Assembly (NCBI RefSeq): GCF_050632395.1
Contig: NZ_CP192600.1
Coordinates: forward strand, 3,782,001 to 3,846,000
Direction: 5' to 3'
Length of the DNA: 64,000 bases
From: JAUYQR01 sp050632395
GTDB lineage: Bacteria > Pseudomonadota > Alphaproteobacteria > Rhodobacterales > Rhodobacteraceae
The notes below the pieces were generated by a model. It made no database searches, was not told the origin of the DNA, and saw only the letters and a program-made list of their open reading frames with translations. The translations under genes were made by a program, and so were the position numbers. Of the stretch, positions 7,935-16,652 are shown piece after piece. Positions within the stretch are counted from its first letter, which is position 1; each line of letters starts with the position of its first letter.

Positions 7935-9383
7935 CTAGCTTCTGGCGCCGCGGGTCGATCCCACTGCGGATTGCATGGTGCGCACCACAACGAAAGCGTC
8001 GCGCAAGTGGCTGCGTTCAAAATCGGATAGTTCGGACGGGGCGATGAAATTGTCCGGCCGCTCGCCAGCCTTGACCCGTCGGATCTGATGTTCAAGCCGG
8101 GTTTCGGCGATCAGATCATAGGCTTCGATCAGATCACGCGCCCCGCCGGGGCTGACTACACCCGCCTCGGCTGCCGCCTCAAGCCGCTGTCGGGTGTTGA
8201 CCACATTGAAAGCGCCGATCAGGGCGTAGATGCGGCCCAGATCCACAACCGGGACCGCGCCGTTCATCTTGAGGTCGATGTGGTTCTTGTGCTCGTCCGA
8301 GCGGATGGTGGCAAAGCCGCGCAAAAGGCCAAGCGGCGGTGTGTGCTTGAGGCTGTTGGAGATCATGTGCGCCACGAAGATCGAGTTCTTGGTGGCGTTT
8401 TGCAGCACCTCGGCCTGAAGCTCGGTGTAAAGGCTGGCCGTGCCACCGATCGGGCGCAGGTCGAACATCACGCTGGCCAGCATCTGCGCCATCGGATCGG
8501 GCGTTGCCACCCATTTGCGGAAATATTCGCGCCAGACGCGCACCGGCTGGCACCATTGCGGGATCGTGGCCATCATGTCGCCGGGGCGATAGACATAGCC
8601 GCAGGCATTGAGCCCGTCGCTGACGATCCTCGCCAGTTTGGCGAAATAGGCCATATCGTCGGCGGTGGCGGCGTCGTCCACCATCAGGCAGTTGTCCTGA
8701 TCGCTGATGCCGGTCTGTTCCTGCCGCCCCTGGCTACCGCAGGCCAGCCACAGGTAAGGCACCGGGGCCGGGCCCAGTTCCGCCTCGGCCATGGCAAGGA
8801 GGCGGCGGGTGACGGTATCGGTAATGTCGGTGATCAGCCGGGTCACCACCTCGTGCGCGGTGCCACCACCCAACAGTTGCACCAAAAGGCGCGGGATGCG
8901 GGCGGTGTTTTCCGCCAGTTCGGGCACGGTCTGCGCCGTCGCCGCGTTGCGCACCAGAAGTGCCGAGGATACGTCCTGCAACCGTGTCAGGTCGGTCTGG
9001 GTGATCATCCCGACCAGCTTGCCGTCATCGACCACCGGCATATGGCCGATCTGGTGTTCCAGCATCCGGTTCAGCGCCTTGTTGGTGAAATCGCGCGCGG
9101 TGACGATGCCAAACAGCCGCTCCCCGTCCACGATCGCAAGGCATGAGATATGGGCATCCCGCATGATCTCGGCGCCTTGGCGGATGGTGGTCGAGGGGGG
9201 CACGGCAATCGGCGCGCGGGCATTCAGGTTGCCGACCTTGCGGGTGGAGATATCCGCCTCGCGGTTTTCGTGCTGGCGGCCACGGTGGAAAAAGCGTTCG
9301 AACGCCGGGTAGCTGGCGATCAGGCGGCGAAACTCGGCCTGCGGCAGCATCTGGATTTCGGCGCCATCGGTGGCGCGGGTCAT
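7935..9383 (-). CDS. CBS-pair DUF294 nucleotidyltransferase-like protein, N-terminus short
   Basis: Product of about 482 residues from ATG 9383. The first ~35 residues (MLPQAEFRRLIASYPAFERF) match only the last helix of the cyclic-nucleotide-binding domain that normally opens this family. Two CBS repeats follow (~60-180: SCLAIVDGERLFGIVTARD, and GHMPVVDDGKLVGMITQTD). After these come the DUF294 nucleotidyltransferase-like domain (WLACGSQGRQEQTGISDQDN) and the C-terminal DUF294_C helix domain. Relatives are ~600 residues, so the sensor domain seems lost. A longer frame to 9494 exists, but its extra residues resemble nothing and it would overlap the start of the plus-strand gene at 9459. The family is usually linked to acetate/Na+ symporters, acs and a 3'-5' exonuclease, as roughly seen here. 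Confidence 0.82.
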   Translation of the reverse strand: MTRATDGAEIQMLPQAEFRRLIASYPAFERFFHRGRQHENREADISTRKVGNLNARAPIAVPPSTTIRQGAEIMRDAHISCLAIVDGERLFGIVTARDFTNKALNRMLEHQIGHMPVVDDGKLVGMITQTDLTRLQDVSSALLVRNAATAQTVPELAENTARIPRLLVQLLGGGTAHEVVTRLITDITDTVTRRLLAMAEAELGPAPVPYLWLACGSQGRQEQTGISDQDNCLMVDDAATADDMAYFAKLARIVSDGLNACGYVYRPGDMMATIPQWCQPVRVWREYFRKWVATPDPMAQMLASVMFDLRPIGGTASLYTELQAEVLQNATKNSIFVAHMISNSLKHTPPLGLLRGFATIRSDEHKNHIDLKMNGAVPVVDLGRIYALIGAFNVVNTRQRLEAAAEAGVVSPGGARDLIEAYDLIAETRLEHQIRRVKAGERPDNFIAPSELSDFERSHLRDAFVVVRTMQSAVGSTRGARS

Positions 9384-9458
9384 GCCGCCCCCCGCCCTTT
9401 CGTGGCGCTTGTGCAGCGCAGTGCAATCGGGGATGAAGAGGGCAAAGGAGTGCGTCCC

Positions 9459-9743
9459 GTGATCCAGCCCGTCATCGATCTTGTGCAATCGCAACTGCTG
9501 GATCCGTTCCGCATCGGGCTGATCATCGGCCTTGTGTACACCATGCTCCGCACACAGGAGGCGACCGGCCGGCTGATCCCGCTGGCGGCTGGCGTGGTGT
9601 TCGTGGCGGTGATCCTGCCGTCGACCATGCCGCGCGGCGAGGCCGGACTGGTCACTGCGATCGCTGCGGGCATCCTTTCCAACCTGATCATCCTCGGCAT
9701 CGTGCTGCTTGGGTGGTCGCTGGTGTCGCGGTTGCGGCGCTGA
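9459..9743 (+). CDS. Small hydrophobic membrane protein
   Basis: The 94-residue product begins at GTG 9459, preceded by AAGGAG (9445-9450) at a normal distance. Three hydrophobic segments are visible: FRIGLIIGLVYTMLR, a central block ending ILPSTMP, and the C-terminal LSNLIILGIVLLGWSLVSRL. The frame is open much further upstream, but that part runs antisense to the DUF294 gene and reads as shadow sequence. The protein belongs to no family I recognise. It diverges from the truncated DUF294 gene, which lies 75 bases away. Confidence 0.6.
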   Translation: MIQPVIDLVQSQLLDPFRIGLIIGLVYTMLRTQEATGRLIPLAAGVVFVAVILPSTMPRGEAGLVTAIAAGILSNLIILGIVLLGWSLVSRLRR

Positions 9744-9864
9744 CCCGAGGCGTCATTGCGGTCTTCCGGCGGTTGTCGTTGGCCAGCCCATTCGTGGCTG
9801 ACAAAGCCCTTGTCGGATGCGGGCTTGGCAAGGCACGAACCATAGTATCGCCCCAGTAGAAAGA

Positions 9865-9892
9865 GGGCCGGGAGCCCGAAGGTTCCCGGCCC
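9865..9892 (-). terminator. Rho-independent terminator of the MFS gene
   Basis: A 12-bp stem (one G-T wobble) with tetraloop TTCG on the minus strand, followed by TCTTTCT. It lies 14 bases past the MFS stop. On the plus strand it could also end transcripts of the small membrane protein gene. Confidence 0.8.
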
Positions 9893-9906
9893 GTCCGTCA
9901 GGGCAG

Positions 9907-11787
9907 TTACCGCGCCGAGTCGTCGGCAAAGATGTCCTTCTTGTGGGTTCCGCCCGGCACGAAGATCATGCCGATGACCACGGTCATCAGGGCGATGATG
10001 ATCGGATACCACAGGCCGCCGTAGACCGAACCGGTCTGCGCCGAGATGGCGAAGGCGGTTGCGGGCATCAGGCCCCCGAACCAGCCGTTGCCGATGTGGT
10101 AGGGCAGCGACAGGCCGGAATAGCGGATCCGGGTCGGGAACATTTCGACCAGCATCGCTGCGATCGGGCCGTAAACCATCGTCACCAGGATGATGAGGTA
10201 GGTCAGGATGGCAACGATCGTCAGTTTCTGCGCGGTGAAGATGTCGATGAAGTTGGCAGCCACGGCAACGGTCGTGTTGTCCTTGGCAACCAGCGGATAA
10301 CCCGCTGCCGCAACCGCATCGTTCACGGCCTTGGTGAAGGCGGCAGGCTTGCCCTTTTCAGCGTCGAGTGCTGCTTGCGCGGCGTCGATGGCAGCCTGAT
10401 CCGTACCGGCCTTGGCGGTTTCCAGCGCTGCGGTCAGTTCAGCGACCGCTGCGGCGTTGGCCGCGCCAACATAGGACGGGATTTCCGTATCGCCGACCTT
10501 GACGGTGGCGATGGAGCCAGCCGGCGCGTCGACGGTTTCGTAGTTCACCGAAGCGCGCGACAGCAGCGCCTTCGTGATGTCGCAGGAGTTGGTGAACTTT
10601 GCCGTACCGACCGGGTTGAACTGGAACGAGCAGTCAGCCGGGTCCGCCGTCACCACAACCGGGGTCTGGTGGGCGGCATAGAGCATCGGGTTCGCGGTTT
10701 TCGTCAGCAGCGGGAACACGATCTGGTAGGTGGCAGCCGCCAGAAGGCAGCCCGCAAGGATGATCGGCTTGCGGCCGATACGGTCCGAGAGCGCGCCGAA
10801 GAACAGGAAGCCACCGGTGCCGAGGATCAGCGACCATGCTACGAACACGTTGGCCGAGAAGCTATCGACCTTGATCACGTTCTGCATGAAGAACAGGGCG
10901 TAGAACTGGCCGGAGTACCAGACCACTGCCTGCCCAGCGACAAGGCCGAACAGCGCGATCAGGGCGATCTTGCCGTTCTTCCAGGTGCCGAAGGCTTCGC
11001 GCAGCGGAGCTTTCGAGCCTGCGCCCTCTTCCTTCATCTTCTTGAAGGCGGGTGATTCGTTCATCTGCAGGCGGATATAGAGCGAGATCAACAGCAGGAA
11101 GATCGAGCCGAGGAACGGAATCCGCCAGCCCCAAGCGTTGAACGCCTTCATCATCTGCGGTGTGCCGTCGGCGTTCATCATCGCCGCACCGGCCGCGTCA
11201 AGCACCGGCTGGTCTGGGTAGGCGCCGTTGATGTAGCCCTGCACCGACAGGATCACGATCAGCGACAGCAAAAGGCCAAGCGTTGCCGTGGTCTGGATGA
11301 AGGCGGTGAAGTAACCGCGCTGGTTTGCAGGCGCGTGTTCGGCCACATAGACCGCAGCACCGCCGTATTCGCCGCCAAGAGCAAGGCCCTGCAACATGCG
11401 CAGCGCGATCAGGATGATCGGTGCCGCGACGCCCCAGGAGTAGTAGTTGGGCAGAAGACCGACGAGGAAGGTCGAGAAGCCCATGATCAGGATCGTCATC
11501 AGGAAGGTGTACTTCCGGCCGATCAGGTCACCAAGCGAGCCGAACACCAGCGCGCCGAACGGGCGCACGATGAAGCCGGCGGCGAAGGCCAGAAGCGCGA
11601 AGACGTTCCGCGTGGCCTCGGGGAACGGCGTGAAGAACTGGGCACCGATGATCGCGGCCAACGAGCCGTACAGGTAGAAATCGTACCATTCGAAGATCGT
11701 CCCGGCCGAGGAAGCAAGGATAACCTTCTTTTCCTCTCCGGTCATCGGGCGGGATCTGTCCCGCACGTTCATGTCAGCTACTGCCAT
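9907..11787 (-). CDS. MHS-family MFS transporter with a large inserted loop
   Basis: Product of 626 residues, versus ~430-550 for ordinary metabolite:H+ symporters. It begins MAVADMNVRD and has the family hallmarks TIFEWYDFYLYGSLAA, GSLGDLIGRKYTF and LRMLQGLALGGEYGGAAVY in the N-half, and GALSDRIGRKPIIL in the C-half. Between the C-half helices ending LLAAATYQIVFPLL and IVAILTYLIILVTMV there are ~130 extra residues. These include two cysteines (ADCSFQF, NSCDI) and an alanine-rich helix (AELTAALETAKAG). By topology this loop should be periplasmic. The start is set by AGGAGG 9 bases upstream. It lies just after adk and acs on the same strand; with acs this suggests carboxylate, perhaps acetate or propionate, uptake (inference). 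Confidence 0.87.
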   Translation of the reverse strand: MAVADMNVRDRSRPMTGEEKKVILASSAGTIFEWYDFYLYGSLAAIIGAQFFTPFPEATRNVFALLAFAAGFIVRPFGALVFGSLGDLIGRKYTFLMTILIMGFSTFLVGLLPNYYSWGVAAPIILIALRMLQGLALGGEYGGAAVYVAEHAPANQRGYFTAFIQTTATLGLLLSLIVILSVQGYINGAYPDQPVLDAAGAAMMNADGTPQMMKAFNAWGWRIPFLGSIFLLLISLYIRLQMNESPAFKKMKEEGAGSKAPLREAFGTWKNGKIALIALFGLVAGQAVVWYSGQFYALFFMQNVIKVDSFSANVFVAWSLILGTGGFLFFGALSDRIGRKPIILAGCLLAAATYQIVFPLLTKTANPMLYAAHQTPVVVTADPADCSFQFNPVGTAKFTNSCDITKALLSRASVNYETVDAPAGSIATVKVGDTEIPSYVGAANAAAVAELTAALETAKAGTDQAAIDAAQAALDAEKGKPAAFTKAVNDAVAAAGYPLVAKDNTTVAVAANFIDIFTAQKLTIVAILTYLIILVTMVYGPIAAMLVEMFPTRIRYSGLSLPYHIGNGWFGGLMPATAFAISAQTGSVYGGLWYPIIIALMTVVIGMIFVPGGTHKKDIFADDSAR

Positions 11788-11958
11788 TTGGCTTCCTCCT
11801 TGAGGTCCGGTCTTTGGCCGGACGGTTCCCTTCCGCAGTCGACTTCCGCTCTGCAATCGGTGCAGACCGGCCTCCTCAGGCTTCCCCCGACGTGCGGTTT
11901 CGCCCCCCGTTTCTGGTGCCCGTGCCCGACGCGAGCTGCGCCGGATGCGGGCATGTCG

Positions 11959-12627
11959 TCAGGCCGTCACCCGGCCCAGAACCTCGGCCAGTGCCGCACG
12001 GATCCCTGCGATGGAACCCATCGCGTCAACCCGGTGCAGCACGCCCTTGGTTTCGTAATGCGCGATCAGGGGCGCGGTCTGGGCGTGATACGCCTTCAGC
12101 CGTTCGCTCACCGTTTCGGCGTTGTCATCGGCGCGGCGCTTGAATTCGGTACCGCCGCACTTGTCGCAGGTGCCCGCATGAGCAGGCTGCTTGAACTGGT
12201 CGTGGTAGCCTTCGCCGCAGGTGGCGCAGGTGAAGCGGCCCGCCACGCGCGCGACCATCGCCGCATCGTCAACCTCAAGGCTGACGGCGGCGGTCACCTT
12301 GCGGCCCGCCTCGGCCAGCAGCGCATCCAGCGCCGCCGCCTGCGCCCTGGTGCGCGGAAAGCCGTCAAGGATGATGCCCTTGGCCACGTCCGGTTCGGCC
12401 ATCCGGTCCTTCAGGATCGCCAGCACGATGTCGTCCGACACCAGTTGCCCCGCCTCCATCACCGCCTTGGCCTTGCGGCCTGCCTCGGTGCCGGCGGCAA
12501 CGGCGGCGCGCAGAAGGTCACCGGTCGAAAGCTGGATCAGACCGAAGTCTTCTTCCAGCATCCGGGCCTGCGTACCCTTGCCAGCCCCCGGCGGCCCCAG
12601 AAGGATGAGAACGGGTGCCACCGGCAT
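11959..12627 (-). CDS. adk: Adenylate kinase (zinc-LID type)
   Basis: Catalyses ATP + AMP = 2 ADP. The 222-residue product has the P-loop GPPGAGKGTQ at residues 11-20, the AMP site LSTGDLLRAAV, and DGFPRTRAQA. Its LID carries two CxxC pairs (FTCATCGEGY and GTCDKCGGTE), the zinc-binding form. Its ATG shares one base with the acs stop codon (TGATG), so it is translationally coupled to acetyl-CoA synthetase, which releases AMP. A second adk probably exists in the ribosomal protein cluster elsewhere (inference). The 171 bases between this gene and the MFS gene show no terminator that I can identify. Confidence 0.95.
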   Translation of the reverse strand: MPVAPVLILLGPPGAGKGTQARMLEEDFGLIQLSTGDLLRAAVAAGTEAGRKAKAVMEAGQLVSDDIVLAILKDRMAEPDVAKGIILDGFPRTRAQAAALDALLAEAGRKVTAAVSLEVDDAAMVARVAGRFTCATCGEGYHDQFKQPAHAGTCDKCGGTEFKRRADDNAETVSERLKAYHAQTAPLIAHYETKGVLHRVDAMGSIAGIRAALAEVLGRVTA

Positions 12628-14591
12628 CAGCCCTTGTTCATCCGGTTTGCAATCAGGTCGTCAACCACCGAAGGATCTGCAAGGGTCGAGGTATCGCCCA
12701 GCGCACCAAAGTCGTTCTCGGCAATCTTGCGCAGGATGCGGCGCATGATCTTGCCGGACCGGGTCTTTGGCAGGCCGGGAGCCCACTGGATCAGGTCGGG
12801 CTTGGCGATCGGGCCGATCTCGGTCCGGACCCAGGCTTCCAGTTGCTTTCGCAGCGTCTCGGTCGGCTCCACACCTTTCATCAGCGTGACGTAGGCGTAG
12901 ATGCCCTGACCCTTGATGTCGTGCGGATAGCCAACCACGGCGGCCTCTGCCACCGCCTCATGCGCCACCAGCGCGGATTCCACCTCGGCCGTGCCCATCC
13001 GGTGGCCCGAGACGTTGATCACGTCATCGACGCGGCCGGTGATCCAGTAGTAGCCGTCCTTGTCGCGGCGGCAGCCGTCGCCGGTGAAGTAGTAGCCCTT
13101 GTACTGGCTGAAATACGCCTCCTCGAATCGCTGGTGGTCGCCCCAGAGTGTCCGCATCTGACCCGGCCAGCTGTCCGAGATGCACAGGACGCCATCGGTT
13201 TCCGTTTCGGCCTGCACCTTGGCGGTGGCGGGATCCAGAACCTCCAGCTTGACGCCGAAGAAGGGCTTGGTCGCCGACCCCGGCTTCTGCGGGATCGCGC
13301 CCGGCAGCGGCGTCACGATATGGCCGCCGGTTTCGGTCTGCCAGAAGGTGTCGACGATCGGGCATTTCCCCTTGCCGACATGGGTGTTGTACCACGACCA
13401 CGCCTCCGGGTTGATCGGCTCGCCCACCGAACCCAAGAGCTTCAGGCTGGACAGGTCGTGCTTTTCCACCCACTCCGGCCCAAGGCCCATCAGGCTGCGG
13501 ATCGCGGTCGGGGCGGTGTAGAACTGGTTGACCTTGTGCTTGGCGCAAACCTCCCAGAAGCGGCCCGCGTCGGGGTAGGTCGGCACGCCCTCGAACATCA
13601 CCGTGGTTGCGCCATTGGCAAGCGGGCCATAGACGATGTAGCTGTGCCCCGTCACCCAGCCCACATCCGCCGTGCACCAGAAAACGTCGCCGTCATGGTA
13701 ATCGAAGGTCAGCTGATGCGTCATCGCGGCGTAGACGATGTAGCCGCCAGTGGTATGCACAACGCCCTTCGGCTTGCCGGTGGAGCCCGAGGTGTACAGG
13801 ATGAACATCGGGTCTTCCGCGCCGACCTCGACATAGGGGCAGTAGGGCTTCGCCGCCGCCATCTCTGCCGTAAGGTCGAAATCACGGCCTTCGGTCCACG
13901 AGGTCTGGTCGCCGGTGCGCTTGACCACCAGCACCTTCACCCGGTCGCTGACGTGCAGCATCGCCTTGTCGGTGTTGTCTTTCAGACCGGTCTTCTTGCC
14001 GCCGCGCGGTGCCCAGTCGGCGGTGATAACCAGCTTGGCCTCGCAGTCGTTGATCCGGTTGGCCAGCGCATCGGGGGAAAACCCGCCGAACACGATGGAA
14101 TGGATCGCGCCCAGACGGGTGCAGGCCAGCATCGCATAGGCCGCTTCCGGGATCATCGGCATGTACAGAACGACCCTGTCGCCCTTTTTCACGCCATGCG
14201 CCTTCAGCACGTTCGCCAACCGGCAGGTCTGTTCCAGAAGCTGCGCATAGGTGATGTGCTGCGCCGGTTCCTTCGGATCATCGGGTTCCCAGATGATCGC
14301 GGTCTGGTCGGCGCGGGTCAGCATGTGGCGGTCGATGCAATTGGCGCTGACGTTCAGCATCCCGTCCTCGAACCACTTGATCGAGATGTTGCCGGGCGCG
14401 AACGAGGTGTCCTTCACCTTGGTGAACGGGCGCGTCCAGTCGATGCGCAGCGCCTCGGCTGCCCAGAACGCCTGCGGATCAGCGATGGAGGCGGCATAGC
14501 GCTCCTCATACTGCCGGGCGTTGACGTGCGCGTTCGCGATGAATTCGGGCGACGCCGAATAGATCGACTTCAAGGCAGACTGGTCGTTCAT
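12627..14591 (-). CDS. acs: Acetyl-CoA synthetase (AMP-forming)
   Basis: Activates acetate to acetyl-CoA with ATP, giving AMP and pyrophosphate. The 654-residue product matches the family length. Visible motifs are the P-loop LYTSGSTGKPKGVVH, the adenylate-binding VDTFWQTETGGHI, the hinge DGYYWITGRVDDVINVSGHR, and the catalytic, acetylation-regulated lysine in PKTRSGKIMRR. ATG 14591 has GGGGAGGAAG just upstream; a longer open frame adds 30 codons without family similarity. It leads an acs-adk pair and is preceded by an AT-rich regulatory region. Confidence 0.97.
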   Translation of the reverse strand: MNDQSALKSIYSASPEFIANAHVNARQYEERYAASIADPQAFWAAEALRIDWTRPFTKVKDTSFAPGNISIKWFEDGMLNVSANCIDRHMLTRADQTAIIWEPDDPKEPAQHITYAQLLEQTCRLANVLKAHGVKKGDRVVLYMPMIPEAAYAMLACTRLGAIHSIVFGGFSPDALANRINDCEAKLVITADWAPRGGKKTGLKDNTDKAMLHVSDRVKVLVVKRTGDQTSWTEGRDFDLTAEMAAAKPYCPYVEVGAEDPMFILYTSGSTGKPKGVVHTTGGYIVYAAMTHQLTFDYHDGDVFWCTADVGWVTGHSYIVYGPLANGATTVMFEGVPTYPDAGRFWEVCAKHKVNQFYTAPTAIRSLMGLGPEWVEKHDLSSLKLLGSVGEPINPEAWSWYNTHVGKGKCPIVDTFWQTETGGHIVTPLPGAIPQKPGSATKPFFGVKLEVLDPATAKVQAETETDGVLCISDSWPGQMRTLWGDHQRFEEAYFSQYKGYYFTGDGCRRDKDGYYWITGRVDDVINVSGHRMGTAEVESALVAHEAVAEAAVVGYPHDIKGQGIYAYVTLMKGVEPTETLRKQLEAWVRTEIGPIAKPDLIQWAPGLPKTRSGKIMRRILRKIAENDFGALGDTSTLADPSVVDDLIANRMNKG

Positions 14592-14689
14592 CTTGCTTCC
14601 TCCCCTGCGGCGAAAGGTCTGGCCAAAGACCTGCGCCGTGACCCGCGTCGGAATGGCGCGGATCTGCTCTCCTGCGGGCAAGGTAACAC

Positions 14690-14800
14690 TTCGTCAATTT
14701 TTTGTTAAGTGCTTTTTATTGCTCGATTATTTTGTAAATTTGTTGACCTTAATTCGGTCGTCATTGTAAATTTTGGAAAATCAGGCGGGAAAATGGCAAG
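14690..14800 (-). promoter_or_regulatory. AT-rich acs upstream region with repeated TTGTAAATTT
   Basis: The 339 bases between acs and the sulP-like gene (14592-14930) hold no gene. From about 14694 to 14785 the sequence turns strikingly AT-rich. It contains TTGTAAATTT twice (14732-14741 and 14764-14773), exactly 32 bases apart, about three helical turns. TTGACG at ~14697 and TTGACC at ~14743 occur but I cannot fix a promoter. Regulators of short-chain acyl-CoA genes in this family bind TTTGCAAA-like sites, so an activator or repressor site is plausible (inference). The remaining part, 14801-14930, shows nothing specific. Confidence 0.5.
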
Positions 14801-14930
14801 CCATATCAACAGGCTGCGGGGTAACGAAGCCGTGACTTAAACGGTCGGCGGGGGTTGTGCTGTCCCGCAGGCCAAACCGCGGGCTTTCGGCCCGGCGTTA
14901 CCTTGGGCTGCGACCTATGTTGCCTGCGAC

Positions 14931-16577
14931 TCAGCCGGGGGCTGCATCAACCTCGGCCAGAGTAGCGGCAAAGCGAACCAGCGGGACGTGCAAACCCTGC
15001 GACAGCAGCGCCCGATGCACCTCGGGCCGCGCGCCGATCAGGAACAGTTGCCCGCCCCGGCGCTGCGCCTTTTGCGCCAGCCGTTCAAAGCTGCGCGCGC
15101 CGGAACTGTCGACCAGCGGCACATCGGTCAGGTCGATCACCACGGTGCGCGGGGCATCAGCGATGCGGTCCAGCACGGCCTGCAACTGCGCCGCCGCGCC
15201 AAAGAAATAGGGGCCCTGGAGCCGCCACACCACCCGATCCGGGCTGGTGTGCAGTGCCGGATCATAGGCTTCCTCCGGCTCTACCGGGCGCACGCTCGCC
15301 GCCTCCGACATGCGCCGGATGAAGACAAGGCCACCCAGCGCGAAACCCACGATGATGCCTTCGGTCAGGTCACGGAACACGACCAGAAGGAAGGTCACGA
15401 TCACCACCATCGCGTCGCCGCGAGACGACCGGATCAGCGCCCACATCTCGTCCTTTTCGGCCATGCCCCATGCCACCACGGCCAGCACGCCCGCCAGCGC
15501 GGCCAGCGGCACGAACCCCGCCAAGGGTGCCGCCACCACCAGAAACACCAACAGGAACACCGCGTGCAGCATCCCCGACACCGGCCCCCGGCTGCCCGCG
15601 CGCACGTTGGTTGCCGTGCGGGCGATGGTGCCGGTGACGCAAAACCCGCCGAAAAGCGCCGACCCGATGTTCGCCGCGCCTTGCGCCACCAGTTCCGCGT
15701 TCGACCGATGGCGCGCGCCACTCATTCCGTCGGCCACCACCGCCGACAACAGCGATTCAATCGCACCAAGCAGGGCAAAACTCGCGGCCCAAGGCAGCGC
15801 AGCCCAGACCCCAGCGGCATCAAGCCCCGGCAGGGCCGGCATCGGCAGGCGGTTTGGCAAGGCCCCGAACCGGCTGGCAATCGTGTCCACCGGCAGCCCC
15901 GCCGCCCAGACCAGAACCGACGCCACCGCCACCGCGATCAGCATCCCCGGCCAATGCGGCCTGACCCGCCGCAGGCCAAGGATCACCCCCGCCGTCAGCA
16001 CGGCCACCGCCAGCGCGGCCCAAGTGACCGTGCCGCGAGCCGCCCACAGCGCCTGAACCTTGGCGACAATCTCGCCCGGTTCCGGCCCGGCCAGCGACAG
16101 CCCGAAGATTTCGCGCAACTGGCTGGCAAAGATGATCACGGCGATCCCGGCGGTAAAGCCAACCGTCACCGGATAGGGGATGTAGCGGATATAGGTGCCC
16201 AGCCGCAGCCCGCCCGCCGCGATCAGCAGCACCCCGGACAGGAAGGTGGCAAGGATCAGCCCATCCAGCCCGGTCGCCAGCACGCAGGCCGACACCAGCA
16301 CGATGAACGCCCCTGCCGGTCCGCCCACCTGAAACCGCGACCCGCCCAACGCCGATACCAGAAAGCCGCCGACAATCGCCGTGTAAAGCCCGCGCTCAGG
16401 CCCGACCCCGCTGGCAATTGCAATTGCCATCGACAGGGGCAGCGCCACGATCGCCACCGTCAGCCCCGCCAGCGCATCGGCGCGCAGATCAGGCAGATGA
16501 TAGCCTTCGCGCCAGACCGTCAGCAGCTTTGGCGTGAATTCAGTGGCAGTTGGGATGGGACGGCTTGTTTCGGTCAT
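14931..16577 (-). CDS. SulP family anion transporter with STAS domain
   Basis: Inner-membrane transporter of 548 residues. The transmembrane part (residues ~25-405) contains the SulP signature region AIVALPLSMAIAIASGVGPE followed by GLYTAIVGGFLVSALGGS. AELVAQGAANIGSALFGGFC and a TGTIARTATNVRAGSRGPVS segment occur later. The C-terminal STAS domain (about 430-540) has VVIDLTDVPLVDSSGARSF. The substrate could be sulfate, bicarbonate or a dicarboxylate; no carbonic anhydrase gene adjoins, so the choice stays open. It is transcribed away from the plus-strand flavoprotein gene. Confidence 0.92.
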   Translation of the reverse strand: MTETSRPIPTATEFTPKLLTVWREGYHLPDLRADALAGLTVAIVALPLSMAIAIASGVGPERGLYTAIVGGFLVSALGGSRFQVGGPAGAFIVLVSACVLATGLDGLILATFLSGVLLIAAGGLRLGTYIRYIPYPVTVGFTAGIAVIIFASQLREIFGLSLAGPEPGEIVAKVQALWAARGTVTWAALAVAVLTAGVILGLRRVRPHWPGMLIAVAVASVLVWAAGLPVDTIASRFGALPNRLPMPALPGLDAAGVWAALPWAASFALLGAIESLLSAVVADGMSGARHRSNAELVAQGAANIGSALFGGFCVTGTIARTATNVRAGSRGPVSGMLHAVFLLVFLVVAAPLAGFVPLAALAGVLAVVAWGMAEKDEMWALIRSSRGDAMVVIVTFLLVVFRDLTEGIIVGFALGGLVFIRRMSEAASVRPVEPEEAYDPALHTSPDRVVWRLQGPYFFGAAAQLQAVLDRIADAPRTVVIDLTDVPLVDSSGARSFERLAQKAQRRGGQLFLIGARPEVHRALLSQGLHVPLVRFAATLAEVDAAPG

Positions 16578-16652
16578 GGTCCGACGCTAGCGCTGTTCCC
16601 AGCATCCAAACGCCCAAGCCCGAACAGTGTCAACGCCCATGACCCAACGCAC

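Noticed and set aside
9384..9494. Longer N-terminus for the DUF294 protein
   Set aside because: The 37 extra residues do not resemble the cyclic-nucleotide domain and would overlap the start of the plus-strand membrane protein gene.
14988..16652. Long plus-strand extension in front of the HugZ-like gene
   Set aside because: It is antisense to the SulP gene and Arg/Gln/His-rich; only the last 161 codons look like a protein family.
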